Assembly (NCBI RefSeq): GCF_014207985.1
Contig: NZ_JACHMI010000001.1
Coordinates: 3,579,001-3,643,000 of the forward strand
DNA from: Nonomuraea rubra
GTDB taxonomy: Bacteria > Actinomycetota > Actinomycetes > Streptosporangiales > Streptosporangiaceae
DNA length: 64,000 nucleotides
Direction: 5' to 3'
Shown here: piece by piece, positions 1 to 8,900 of the stretch
How the letters are laid out: every line of letters starts with the position of its first letter
How positions within the stretch are numbered: position 1 is the first letter of the stretch
The notes under the pieces: model-generated
What the model saw: the letters and a program-made list of their open reading frames with translations, nothing else
What the model was told of the DNA's origin: nothing
Databases searched by the model: none
Position numbers and translations under genes: made by a program

Positions 1-546
1 CTCGCCGTGGTTGCGCCAGGACTCGCGGCAGACCCTGGCGACGTCGATCCACGGGCCTCGCCGGCCGGGCCGGCGGCGGCGTGACCGTACCATCGGCACC
101 GCGCCGCGCAGCTCCCGCCGCAGCAGCGCGAGCACGGCGCGGTCGTCCTGGCTCGCCGGGCCGAACACCGGGCGGCTCTCGCGCTCCGAGTGGCTGGCCG
201 CGAGGCCCGCCTGCCCGCCGACGGACGCCGCCGCGAACGGGGCCCCGTCCCCGCCCGGCGCGGGAACGTCGTCCTCGGCGGGGGAGTCCTCTTCGCGGGC
301 GGGAAGGGCCCCGGCCTGGCCGAACCAGCGCTCGAACGTGGGGGAGTAGACCTCCAGGTCGTCGCGGCAGGTGGTGAGCGTGGCCGCGCCGATCCAGTAG
401 AGGTGCGCGGCGTCGCGCGGGCCGGTGGCCTCGATCGCCCGGAGGAAGGTCCGCTGCCTGGCCACCGGCACGCGCAGGCCCTGGTCGCGCAGGTCCCGCA
501 GGAACCCTTGCACGTGGTCGCGGAGGCGTACGACGAGGTCAGTCAC
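1..546 (-). CDS. VWA-domain (CoxE-like) protein, 5' part only
   Basis: The minus strand is open from a GTG at 546 to the window edge, giving 182 residues with no stop. The protein begins VTDLVVRLRDHVQGFLRDL and the visible part ends RESWRNHGE. This is the helical and acidic-linker region that precedes the von Willebrand A fold in CoxE-type proteins; the VWA fold itself lies outside the window. In this family the VWA protein partners a MoxR ATPase and acts in the cytoplasm in assembly of molybdenum hydroxylases. Its start overlaps the last 8 nt of the MoxR gene, so translation is probably coupled. The CoxE assignment rests mainly on this context and the N-terminal segment. Confidence 0.65.
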   Translation of the reverse strand, partial: MTDLVVRLRDHVQGFLRDLRDQGLRVPVARQRTFLRAIEATGPRDAAHLYWIGAATLTTCRDDLEVYSPTFERWFGQAGALPAREEDSPAEDDVPAPGGDGAPFAAASVGGQAGLAASHSERESRPVFGPASQDDRAVLALLRRELRGAVPMVRSRRRRPGRRGPWIDVARVCRESWRNHGE

Positions 547-1396
547 CGAACACCTCCGCTGCATGGCGGCTGACGAGGGCCAGGTCCTCCTCGTGCTTGA
601 CGAGCAGCCCCGCGGACCTGCGCATCGCCTCCGGCCAGCTCGAACCCTCGCCGGCCAGCGCCTGCACGCCGCGGGCCCAGGACGCCGACTCCGCGATGCC
701 CGGGCGCTTCAGCAGGGCCAGGCCGCGGATCCGGTGCACGGCGGCCACGAGGCGGGCCGCGCTCCGCTCGTCCAGGCCGGGCGCCTGCGCCTGGATGATC
801 GCCTGCTCCCGTTCGGCGTCGGGGAAGGGGATCCAGTGGTACAGGCACCGGCGCTTGAGCGCGTCGTGCAGCTCGCGGGTCCGGTTCGAGGTGAGGACGA
901 CGAACGGGGCGCTCGCCGCCCTGATGGTGCCGAGCTCCGGGATCGTGATCTGGAAGTCGCTCAGGAACTCCAGCAGGAACGCCTCGAACTCGCTGTCCGC
1001 CCGGTCGATCTCGTCGATCAGCAGCACCGCGCCGGACGCCGCCCGCAGCGCCCTCAGCAGCGGGCGTTGCAGCAGGAACTCCTCCCGGTACAGGCCGCCG
1101 GCGGCGCGCCCCTCCACCTCTGCGGCCCGCAGGGACAGTAGCTGCTTCGGGTAGTCCCACTCGTACAGGGCCTGGGAGGCGTCCAGCCCCTCGTAGCACT
1201 GCAGCCTGATCAGCTCGCGGCCGAGGACCCGGGCCAGGACGTTGGCGACCTCCGTCTTGCCGACCCCCGGCTCGCCCTCCAGCAGCAGCGGGAGCCCCAG
1301 CACGCCGGCCAGGTGGACGGCGGTCAGCAGGCCCTCGTCGGCCAGGTAGCCCTCCTCGCCCAGCCGCCGGCCCAGCGTCTCCTGATCAGCCGGCAC
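539..1396 (-). CDS. MoxR-family AAA+ ATPase (CoxD-like)
   Basis: A 285-residue single-domain AAA+ ATPase. Walker A is GEPGVGKT at residues 41-48 and Walker B is VLLIDEID at about 124-131, followed by the sensor segment VLTSNRTRELHDALKRR. MoxR ATPases act as chaperones for cofactor insertion; CoxD-type members sit beside molybdenum hydroxylase genes as here. The start is a GTG that overlaps the 3' end of the upstream hydroxylase gene by 11 nt, and the gene runs into the VWA gene with an 8-nt overlap. The whole set looks like one transcript. Which cofactor it helps insert cannot be told from the sequence. Confidence 0.9.
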   Translation of the reverse strand: MPADQETLGRRLGEEGYLADEGLLTAVHLAGVLGLPLLLEGEPGVGKTEVANVLARVLGRELIRLQCYEGLDASQALYEWDYPKQLLSLRAAEVEGRAAGGLYREEFLLQRPLLRALRAASGAVLLIDEIDRADSEFEAFLLEFLSDFQITIPELGTIRAASAPFVVLTSNRTRELHDALKRRCLYHWIPFPDAEREQAIIQAQAPGLDERSAARLVAAVHRIRGLALLKRPGIAESASWARGVQALAGEGSSWPEAMRRSAGLLVKHEEDLALVSRHAAEVFGD

Positions 1397-2402
1397 GGCC
1401 GCCCCGCAGCTCGTCGAGCCCGCGCAGCACCTTCTCCGGCGTGAACGGCATGCTGGTCAGCCGCACGCCGACCGCGTCGTACACCGCGTTGGCGATCGCC
1501 GGGATCGGCGCGTTCGCCGTCATCTCGCCGATCCCCTTGGCGCCGAACGGGCCGTTTCCGGCGGGCCGTTCGAGGAACACGCTCGTCTGCGCGGGCAGGT
1601 CGGCCGGCCCGGGCATCAGGTACTGCACGAAGTCGACGGGGCCGTGCTCGCGCGAGTCCGGATAGTACGGCTCCGCCGACTCGAACAGCGCGTGCGACAG
1701 CCCCATCCAGGCACCGCCCTCGACCTGCTGCGTCGCGATGGCCGGATTGAGCGCCCTGCCGACCTCGTAGGTGTTGTAGAGCCGGAGCACCTCGATGACG
1801 CCGGTCTCGTCGTCCACCTCGACCTCGGCCACCGTGCACGCGTGCGCCTGGCAGGAGTCGGGGTCCATCTCGCCGGTCTCCGGCACCGGGGTGCTCGGCT
1901 CCTTGAGGAAGATGCCCCGGCCGGAGATCGTCCGGCCCTGCCGGAAGTGCGCGGCGAGCGCGACCTCGCTGACGTGGATCTTCTTCTCCGAGGAGCCCTT
2001 GAGCCGGACGAAGCCCGTGCCGTCCGTCTCCAGATCCTCGGCGTCCACCTCCAGCTCGTCGGCGGCGACCTGGAGCAGGACCTCCCTCGCCTCGCGCGCC
2101 GCCATGATCACGGCATTGCCCACCCGGTGGGTGCCGCGGCTGGCGAAGGTGCCCATGCAGTGGGGGCCGGTGTCGGTGTCGGCGGTGTCGACGATGACGT
2201 TCTCCATCGGGACGCCGAGCGTCTCCGCCGCGCACTGGGCGACGACCGTCCGCAGCCCCTGCCCGAGGTCCACCGAGGAGAGCGTGACCACGAACCCGCC
2301 CATGGTGGTGGCGTGCACGAGCGCCTGCGACGGGTCGCCGCCGAGGTTCATCCCTGTCGGGTAGTTGACCGCCGCGTATCCGCGGCCCTGCCGTAACGCC
2401 AT
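1386..2402 (-). CDS. Molybdopterin-binding hydroxylase subunit, C-terminal half (split gene)
   Basis: This 338-residue protein is the C-terminal half of a xanthine dehydrogenase-type large subunit. It has the molybdopterin-contact segments DLGQGLRTVVAQ and GTHRVGNAV, and GAKGIGE near the end, whose Glu293 fits the catalytic glutamate of the family. The half with the GGGFGG and RGFG loops is the separate upstream gene. The two halves are in the same frame, parted by TGA, one codon, then ATG. A GGAGGG ribosome site sits 7 nt before this ATG, so it looks like a true split gene rather than a mutation. Codon 3 is TTA, rare in actinomycetes and read by the bldA tRNA in Streptomyces. Substrate unknown. 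Confidence 0.88.
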   Translation of the reverse strand: MALRQGRGYAAVNYPTGMNLGGDPSQALVHATTMGGFVVTLSSVDLGQGLRTVVAQCAAETLGVPMENVIVDTADTDTGPHCMGTFASRGTHRVGNAVIMAAREAREVLLQVAADELEVDAEDLETDGTGFVRLKGSSEKKIHVSEVALAAHFRQGRTISGRGIFLKEPSTPVPETGEMDPDSCQAHACTVAEVEVDDETGVIEVLRLYNTYEVGRALNPAIATQQVEGGAWMGLSHALFESAEPYYPDSREHGPVDFVQYLMPGPADLPAQTSVFLERPAGNGPFGAKGIGEMTANAPIPAIANAVYDAVGVRLTSMPFTPEKVLRGLDELRGGRAG

Positions 2403-2405
2403 CGC

Positions 2406-3785
2406 TCAGCCCTCCGGTCGCTCGGCCGACGACATCGCCCGGTACTCCGGCGGGAGGTCGTGCCCCACCAGGTCGGCGGCGCGCTGGATCACCTCGACCA
2501 GCGCCGTGCCGGACGCGATCTTGCGGTGCGCCTTCATGTCGCCGTCGCGGTAGGCGTTCTTGAGCCGGAGCCGCAACGGGTCCAGGCCCAGCTCCCTGGC
2601 GACGTGGTCCATGTGCGACTCCAGCGCGAAGTCGCCGATCGTGACGCCGAACCCGCGCATGGCGCTGGACGGCGTCCGGTTCGTGTAGACGCAGTAGCAG
2701 TCGATGTGCACGTTCGGGATCGTGTACGGGCCCGGCATGTGCGCCGCCGCCTTGGTGGCCCCGTACGGGCTGTGCCGGGAGTACGCGCCCGCGTCCACGT
2801 AGAGGGTGACCTGGCGGGCGACGATCCGGCCGTCGTCCATGACGCCGTCCTTGATGACGATGCGCTCGGCCGCGCGGGTGGACGAGACCTGCATCTCCTC
2901 GGCGCGGCTGTAGACGTACTTGGCGGGGCGGCCGGTCAGCATGGCGGCGATGCAGGCGAGGGGCTCGACGATGACGTCCACCTTGCCGCCGAACCCGCCC
3001 CCGACGGTGCCGCCGACCACGCGCAGGCTGGTGGGCGGGACGCCGAGGATGAGCGCGGTGTTGTCGAGGGTGAAGAAGGCGGCCTGGGTGTTGCTGTGGA
3101 TCCGCAGCCGGCCGTCGCCCTGGGGGACGACGACGCAGCCGGTCGGCTCGACCGGGGCGTGCTCGATCGGGGAGGAGCTGTAGCGGCCCTCGATGATGTG
3201 GTCCGCCTGGGCGAAGCCCCGCTCGACGTCGCCGAGGCGGACCCGGCGGCAGTGGTGGCCCTCGTAGACGAAGTGGTTGGTGCCCGCCTGCTTGATGATC
3301 GGCGCGCCGTCGGCCAGCGCCTCCTCGACGTCGAGCACGGCGGGCAGGTCGGTGTAGTCGACCACGACCCTGGCGGCGCCGTCGCGGGCGGCCTCCTCGG
3401 TCTCGGCGACCACGGCGACGATCGGCTCCCCGCGGTACAGGACCCGGTCCTCGGCCAGCACCGGCTCGTCGTCGGGTCCGACGCCGATCAGGCGCAGCAC
3501 GACGTACCAGTTGTTCGGCACGTCCTCGTGGGTGATGACCCGGAGCACGCCCGGCACCTCGTACGCGCCGGAGACGTCGACCCGGTCGATGCGGGCGTGG
3601 TGCCGGGTGGACCGGTGGATCTTGACGTGGGTCAGGCCCGGTGGTGTCAGGTCCTCGAAGAAGACCGTGCGGCCGGTGACGTGGCCGCGGGCGTCCGAGC
3701 GCTGGACCGGGGAGCCGATGACGGTGAAGTCGCCCGCCCGCTCGCCCGCGAAGTAGGCGGTGTCGACCGGCGTGACGCGGCCCAT
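2406..3785 (-). CDS. Molybdopterin-binding hydroxylase subunit, N-terminal half (split gene)
   Basis: This 459-residue protein has the N-terminal domain of xanthine dehydrogenase/aldehyde oxidase large subunits, followed by the first molybdopterin-binding region. GGGFGG lies at residues 262-267 and AMRGFG at 375-380. The active-site loop reads SSAMRGFG, not the AYxCSFR of form I CO dehydrogenase, so CO is an unlikely substrate. It ends at a TGA just before the C-terminal half. Together the halves give 797 residues, about the length of a usual single large subunit. NdhL/NdhM of nicotinate dehydrogenase is a known split of this kind. The start ATG overlaps the stop of the 2Fe-2S gene by one base. 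Confidence 0.9.
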   Translation of the reverse strand: MGRVTPVDTAYFAGERAGDFTVIGSPVQRSDARGHVTGRTVFFEDLTPPGLTHVKIHRSTRHHARIDRVDVSGAYEVPGVLRVITHEDVPNNWYVVLRLIGVGPDDEPVLAEDRVLYRGEPIVAVVAETEEAARDGAARVVVDYTDLPAVLDVEEALADGAPIIKQAGTNHFVYEGHHCRRVRLGDVERGFAQADHIIEGRYSSSPIEHAPVEPTGCVVVPQGDGRLRIHSNTQAAFFTLDNTALILGVPPTSLRVVGGTVGGGFGGKVDVIVEPLACIAAMLTGRPAKYVYSRAEEMQVSSTRAAERIVIKDGVMDDGRIVARQVTLYVDAGAYSRHSPYGATKAAAHMPGPYTIPNVHIDCYCVYTNRTPSSAMRGFGVTIGDFALESHMDHVARELGLDPLRLRLKNAYRDGDMKAHRKIASGTALVEVIQRAADLVGHDLPPEYRAMSSAERPEG

Positions 3786-4288
3786 CAGAGGCCGGCCGTC
3801 GCGGGAGACTGCGGGGCGTCGCGGCGCCGTTCGGCGGCGGACAGGACGGCGGTGATGATCGGCTCGTAGCCGGTGCAGCGGCAGACGTTCCCGCAGATCG
3901 CCTCGGTGACGTCCTGGCGGGTCGGGTCCGGGTTCCTGTCGAGCAGCGCCGTGGCGGACATGATCATCCCGGGGGTGCAGAAGCCGCACTGCGTCGCGAA
4001 GTGGTCGACGAACGCCTGCTGCACGTCGGTGAGCCGGTCGCCGTCGGCCAGGCCCTCGATCGTGTCCACGGTGGAGCCGCCGACCGTCACGACGGGGATC
4101 AGGCACGAGACCGCGGGCCGGCCGTCGAGGAGCACCGTGCAGCTGCCGCAGCCGCCCTGCGCGCACCCGCGCTTGGCTCCCATCAGCCCGAACGTCTCGC
4201 GCAGGGCGTTGAGCAAGGTCGTGGACGGGCGGGCGATCAGCTCCCGCTCGGTGCCGTTCAGCGTGAGCGTGACGATGGTCGAGGGCAT
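3785..4288 (-). CDS. 2Fe-2S subunit of molybdenum hydroxylase
   Basis: A 167-residue ferredoxin-like subunit carrying two 2Fe-2S clusters. Cys42, Cys47, Cys50 and Cys62 make the plant-ferredoxin-type cluster; Cys101, Cys104, Cys136 and Cys138 (CGFC and CRC) make the second cluster next to the molybdopterin. It passes electrons from the molybdenum centre to the FAD subunit. I chose the ATG at 4288, preceded by AAAGGGGA; an in-frame start 12 codons upstream (4324) adds a segment without family similarity. It lies 48 nt downstream of the FAD subunit gene and overlaps the large-subunit start by one base. Confidence 0.95.
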   Translation of the reverse strand: MPSTIVTLTLNGTERELIARPSTTLLNALRETFGLMGAKRGCAQGGCGSCTVLLDGRPAVSCLIPVVTVGGSTVDTIEGLADGDRLTDVQQAFVDHFATQCGFCTPGMIMSATALLDRNPDPTRQDVTEAICGNVCRCTGYEPIITAVLSAAERRRDAPQSPATAGL

Positions 4289-4336
4289 GCGTTCCCCTTT
4301 CGATCCCACAGCTTTCAAGCCCACAGCGGGCCCCCT

Positions 4337-5134
4337 TCAGGCCCCGAGCAGGGCACGACGCAGGTGGACGGGGTAGACCCGGGCGCGGTACCAGGCGGAG
4401 GCGTAGGCGTCGCCGACCGGCTCGATGACGTCCGCCTCCGCCGCCCGGGCGACGGTCTCGGCGGTGAGCGGCGCGCCCAGCAGGACCCGCTCGGCGCCGG
4501 TCGCCCGGATCAGGCGGCGCCCGAGGCCGCCGAGCACGAGCCGGACGTCGCCGACCAGGCCGTCCTCGACGGTGATCCGGGCAGCGACCGTGACGATGGA
4601 GCCCGAGTTGAGCCGCCGCCGGCTCGCCTTGTGGAAGCGGAACGTGCCCGGCGCCGGGGCGGTGAACCGGACACCGGTCACCAGCTCGCCCGCGGGCAGG
4701 CCGCCGGTGACGATCCGTTCCAGCGGTTCGCGGCGGGCCCCGCCCGCGCCGAGCACGTCCAGCTCCGCGTCCAGGGCGAGCAGGGCCGCGGCCAGGTCGC
4801 CGTACGGCTGCGGCACGAACAGGTTGCCGGCCACGGTGGCGAGGCTGCGGACGGGAGGGGAGGCGATCGAGCGCACGCAGCGGGACAGGTAGCCCAGCCG
4901 GGCGTCGTCCTCCAGGTCGGCCAGCGTGGTGGCCGCCCCCATGACGACGGTGGCTCCCTCGACGTGGATCCCGCGCAGTCCCGCCTTGCGCAGGCTGACG
5001 AGCCTCAGGTCGCCGGCGGCCTCGTCGTTCAGCCGGGCCATCAGGTGGGTGCCGCCGCCCAGGGGGAGGGCCCCCGACTGGAGGCCCGCGCGGGCCGCCT
5101 CGGCACTCTCCGGAATCTCAACCGATATCAGCAT
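4337..5134 (-). CDS. FAD-binding subunit of molybdenum hydroxylase (CoxM/XdhB type)
   Basis: A 265-residue FAD-binding subunit. The N-terminal PCMH-type FAD fold has LGGGTHLM and the later SLATVAGNL segment that contacts FAD; the C-terminal third is the CO dehydrogenase flavoprotein C-terminal domain. It is the first gene of the minus-strand operon and takes electrons from the 2Fe-2S subunit to the final acceptor. The ATG at 5134 has GGAG 6 nt upstream. A perfect palindrome (5144-5163) begins 10 bases before the start codon, so a regulator bound there would block transcription of the whole operon. Confidence 0.93.
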   Translation of the reverse strand: MLISVEIPESAEAARAGLQSGALPLGGGTHLMARLNDEAAGDLRLVSLRKAGLRGIHVEGATVVMGAATTLADLEDDARLGYLSRCVRSIASPPVRSLATVAGNLFVPQPYGDLAAALLALDAELDVLGAGGARREPLERIVTGGLPAGELVTGVRFTAPAPGTFRFHKASRRRLNSGSIVTVAARITVEDGLVGDVRLVLGGLGRRLIRATGAERVLLGAPLTAETVARAAEADVIEPVGDAYASAWYRARVYPVHLRRALLGA

Positions 5135-5143
5135 TTACGCTCC

Positions 5144-5163
5144 AATTATCGATATCGATAATT
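5144..5163. promoter_or_regulatory. Perfect 20-bp palindromic operator
   Basis: AATTATCGATATCGATAATT is identical to its reverse complement over all 20 bases. It stands out as AT-rich in a GC-rich setting. It lies between the divergent FAD-subunit gene (start 5134) and the GntR gene (start about 5207). This is the expected place for the operator of that GntR repressor, controlling both the hydroxylase operon and itself. The regulator pairing is inference. Confidence 0.85.
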
Positions 5164-5206
5164 TGAGAGTAGATGGCATGATCCAAGAGTCAAGAGCACG
5201 GGAGGC

Positions 5207-5887
5207 TTGTTGTCCGAATCCACGGGAGTCCCGCGTTCCGCGCGGCCGACCCTGAGCCGGCAGATCCGTGACGGCCTGCTGCAACGGATCGTCTCCGGCG
5301 AGCTCGGCGAGGGCGACCGCCTGATCGAGACGAAGATCGCCCTGGAGTTCGGCACCAGCCAGGCCCCGGTCCGGGAGGCGCTGCGGCAACTCGAGGGCCT
5401 CGGCCTCATCGAGAGCCAGCCCCGGCACGGCAGCCGGGTGCTGCCCTTCGCCGAGCAGACGATCCGCGAGGCGTACATCCTGCGGGCGGCACTGGAGGAG
5501 ACCGCGACGCGGCTCGCGATGCTGGCCGGCGCCCTGCCCTTCGACCGCCTGGAGGAGGCCGTCGAGGAGATGTACCGCTGCGCCCGCGACCGGGACGTGC
5601 CCGCCATCGGCCTGGCCAGCGCCCGCTTCCACCGGCACGTCGTCAAGGCCGGCGGCAACGGGCTGCTCACCCGCGCCTGGGAGGCGCTGCAGATCGAGGC
5701 CCGCACCGCCATCGCCCTGATGGTCACCCGGCCGGAGCTGGAGCGGGTCGCCGGGGAGCACCGCGAGCTGCTGGACGTCATGCGCGCCGGGGACGTCGAG
5801 ACGGCCTGCCGCCACGCCCGGGACCACCAGTGGGCCTACGCCGACACCCCGCACGACCCGTACGGGACGCCGAAGCGCCAGGAATAG
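5207..5887 (+). CDS. GntR-family regulator (FadR/VanR type)
   Basis: About 226 residues. The winged helix at about residues 15-80 has LIETKIALEFGTSQAPVREAL, a typical GntR recognition segment. The rest is an FCD ligand-binding domain of helices with the metal-binding pattern of conserved Arg and His (RFHRHVV, GEHRELL, HARDHQ). Two TTG codons in a row (5207 and 5210) can start translation after GGAGG at 5201-5205; the second gives better spacing. Divergent from the molybdenum hydroxylase operon and beside the 5144-5163 palindrome, it probably represses that operon until a substrate or product binds. Confidence 0.9.
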   Translation: MLSESTGVPRSARPTLSRQIRDGLLQRIVSGELGEGDRLIETKIALEFGTSQAPVREALRQLEGLGLIESQPRHGSRVLPFAEQTIREAYILRAALEETATRLAMLAGALPFDRLEEAVEEMYRCARDRDVPAIGLASARFHRHVVKAGGNGLLTRAWEALQIEARTAIALMVTRPELERVAGEHRELLDVMRAGDVETACRHARDHQWAYADTPHDPYGTPKRQE

Positions 5888-5916
5888 CCGCGACCGCGGC
5901 AGCCGTTGGGCCATGG

Positions 5917-5932
5917 GTGGCGCGAACGCCAC
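5917..5932. terminator. Hairpin with CGAA tetraloop after the GntR gene
   Basis: GTGGCG, loop CGAA, then CGCCAC forms a 6-bp GC stem 30 nt after the GntR stop codon. No T-run follows. It may end the GntR transcript before the synthetase gene, but the stem is short. Confidence 0.35.
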
Positions 5933-5997
5933 GATGGTGGCGGATGATGCGGCATGTGCCTTCAAGCGCATCGACCGCCTGACCCAAGGAGCAGCGT

Positions 5998-8900
5998 TTG
6001 CGTAGCGACTCGGTCGACATACGTTCCATGGCCGCCGGCGCGGTCTATCCCGCCGGTGTGCTCGCGCCGCCGCCCCGCACGCTGGTCGACGTCCTCGACG
6101 AGACCGTGCGCCTGCACCCCGACGCGCCCGCGCTGGACGACGGCACCGTGTGCCTGAGCTACCGCGAGCTGCGCGCCGAGGTGGACCGGATGGCCGCGGA
6201 GCTCGCGGAGGCGGGGATCGGCCGCGGCGCCAGGGTGGGCGTCCGCGTCGGGTCGGGGACGGCCGAGTTGTACCTGTCCATCCTCGCCGTGCTCGCCGCC
6301 GGCGCCGCGTACGTGCCGGTCGACGCCGACGACCCGGACGAGCGCGCCGAGCTGGTCTTCACCGAAGCCGCCGTGGACGCGGTCATCACCGACAAGATCA
6401 CCGTGCACGAGAGCACGGGGAACGGCGGCGGCCCGCCCGCGCCCGGCGACGACGCGTGGATCATCTTCACCTCCGGGTCCACCGGCAAGCCGAAGGGCGT
6501 CGCGGTGACGCACCGGTCGGCGGCGGCGTTCGTCGACGCCGAGGCGGGGCTGTTCCTGCGCGAACGGCCCCTCGGCCCCGGCGACCGGGTGCTCGCCGGG
6601 CTGTCCGTGGCCTTCGACGCCTCGTGCGAGGAGATGTGGCTGGCGTGGCGGCACGGCGCCTGCCTGGTGCCCGCGCCCAGGGCCCTGGTGCGTACGGGCA
6701 TGGACCTCGGCCCGTGGCTGGCCGGCAGGGGCATCACGGTCGTCTCGACCGTGCCGACGCTGGCCGCGCTCTGGCCGGTGGAGCACCTCGCCGGGATCCG
6801 GCTGCTGATCTTCGGCGGGGAGGCGTGCCCGCCCGAGCTGGCCGAGCGGCTGGCCGTACCGGGTCGGGAGGTGTGGAACACCTACGGGCCCACCGAGGCG
6901 ACGGTGGTGGCGTCGGCGGCGCCGCTCACCGGTGACCAGCCCGTACGCATCGGGCTGCCCCTCGACGGGTGGGACCTGGCCGTGGTCGGGGACTCCGGCG
7001 AGCCGGTGGCCATGGGGGAGACCGGCGAGCTGGTCATCGGCGGCGTCGGCCTGGCCCGCTACCTCGACCCGGCGAAGGACGCCGAGAAGTACGCGCCGCT
7101 GCCGTCGCTGGGCTGGGCCCGCGCGTACCGCAGCGGTGACCTGGTGCGGGCCGAGCCCGAGGGCCTGGTGTTCGTCGGCCGGGCCGACGACCAGGTGAAG
7201 CTCGGCGGGCGCCGGATCGAGCTGGGCGAGGTGGACGCCGCGTTACAGGCGCTGCCCGGCGTCACCGGCGCGGCCGCCGCCGTGCGCACGGCGGGCGGCG
7301 GGCACCAGATCCTCGTCGGGTACGTCGTCACCGGCCCCGGCTTCGACGCCGCCGAGGCGCGCGACCTGCTCGCCGACTCGCTGCCCGCCGCCCTGGTGCC
7401 GCGCCTGGCACCGGTCGGCTCGCTGCCGACCAGGACCTCGGGCAAGATCGACCGCGACGCGCTGCCGTGGCCGCTGGCCGGATCCTCCGACTTGGCCGAG
7501 CTGAGCCCGGCCGAGGCGATGCTGGCCGAGAAGTGGACCGCCATCCTGGGCGTCGCGCCGGACGGGCCCGGCGACGACTTCTTCGCCAACGGAGGCACCA
7601 GCCTCGCGGCGGCCAGGCTGGTGTCCGTGCTGCGCCCCGACTACCCGGACGTGGCGGTGGGCGACGTGTACGCGCAGCCGACCCTGGCCGGGCTGGCCGG
7701 CCTCCTGGCCACCAGGAGCGAGCCCGAGCCCGTCCGGCCACCCGTGACGCCCATGCCGCGGCGGGCCGCGCTGCTCCAGGCGCTGCTCATGGTGCCGCTG
7801 CTCACCGCCGGCGCCATGCGCTGGATCGTGCCGCTGGCCGCGCTCGGCAACGTGCTGGCGCCGCCGTGGGCCCCCGCGCTGTCCTGGTGGTGGGTGACGC
7901 TGGGCGCGCTGGCGTTCCTCACCCCGATGGGCCGGATCGGCCTGTCGGCGGCCGTGGCCCGGCTGCTGCTGCGCGGCGTGCGGCCGGGCAGCCATCCGCG
8001 CGGCGGGGCCGTGCATCTCAAGCTGTGGTTCGCCGAGCAGTTCGCGGCCAGGCTCGGCGTTCCCGACCTGGCCAGCGCGCCCTGGATGACCTGGTACGCC
8101 CGGCTGCTCGGCGCCCAGGTGGGCGCCGACGCCGACCTGCACTCGCCCCCGCCCGTCACCGGCCTGCTCAAGGTGGGCAGGGGCGCCTCGGTCGAGCAGG
8201 AGGTGGACCTCAGCGGCCACTGGTACGACGGCGACGTCCTGCACCTCGGCGAGATCAGGATCGGCGCCGGCGCCACCGTCGGCTCCCGCTCGACGCTGCT
8301 GCCCGGCGCCAAGATCGGGAAGAACGCGCAGGTGGCCCCCGGATCGGCGGTCACCGGCACGGTGCCGTCAGGCGAGCTGTGGGCCGGCGTGCCGGCGTTC
8401 CGCCAGGGCAAGTCACGCAAGCCGGGCGAGCGGGCCGCCCGCTCCGCCCTGTGGACGGCGCTGTACGGCGTGACCGCCTTCGCGCTCAGCCTGCTCCCGG
8501 TCGCCGCGGCCGGAGCCGCACTCGCGGTCCTGACCTGGTTCGCCCGCGGGACGCGCACGCTCGGCGAGGCGCTCACCGCCGCCCTGGCCGGCGTGCCGCT
8601 CGCGACGGTCGCGGGCATGGCCGTCTTCGCCCTGCTCACGCTGGTCAGCGTCCGGCTGCTCGGCCTCGGCCTGCACGCCGGGCAGCACCCGGTGCACAGC
8701 CGCCAGGCCTGGCAGGCGTGGGCCACCGGGCGGCTGATGGCCTCCGCCCGCGTCTGGCTCTTCCCCCTGTACGCGAGCGTCCTGACCCCGGCGTGGCTGC
8801 GGGCGCTCGGCATGAAGGTGGGCCGGGGCGTCGAGCTGTCCACCGTGCTCGCGCTGCCCACGATGACGTCGGTCGGCGACGGCGCCTTCCTGGCCGACGA

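Noticed and set aside
2403..2408. In-frame TGA in a molybdenum hydroxylase as a selenocysteine codon
   Set aside because: A ribosome site and ATG follow at once, the position is not at the active site and no SECIS-like hairpin is apparent just after it.
1..4288. CO dehydrogenase operon (coxMSLDE)
   Set aside because: The large subunit lacks the AYxCSFR active-site loop of form I CO dehydrogenase and is split; only the general hydroxylase family is supported.
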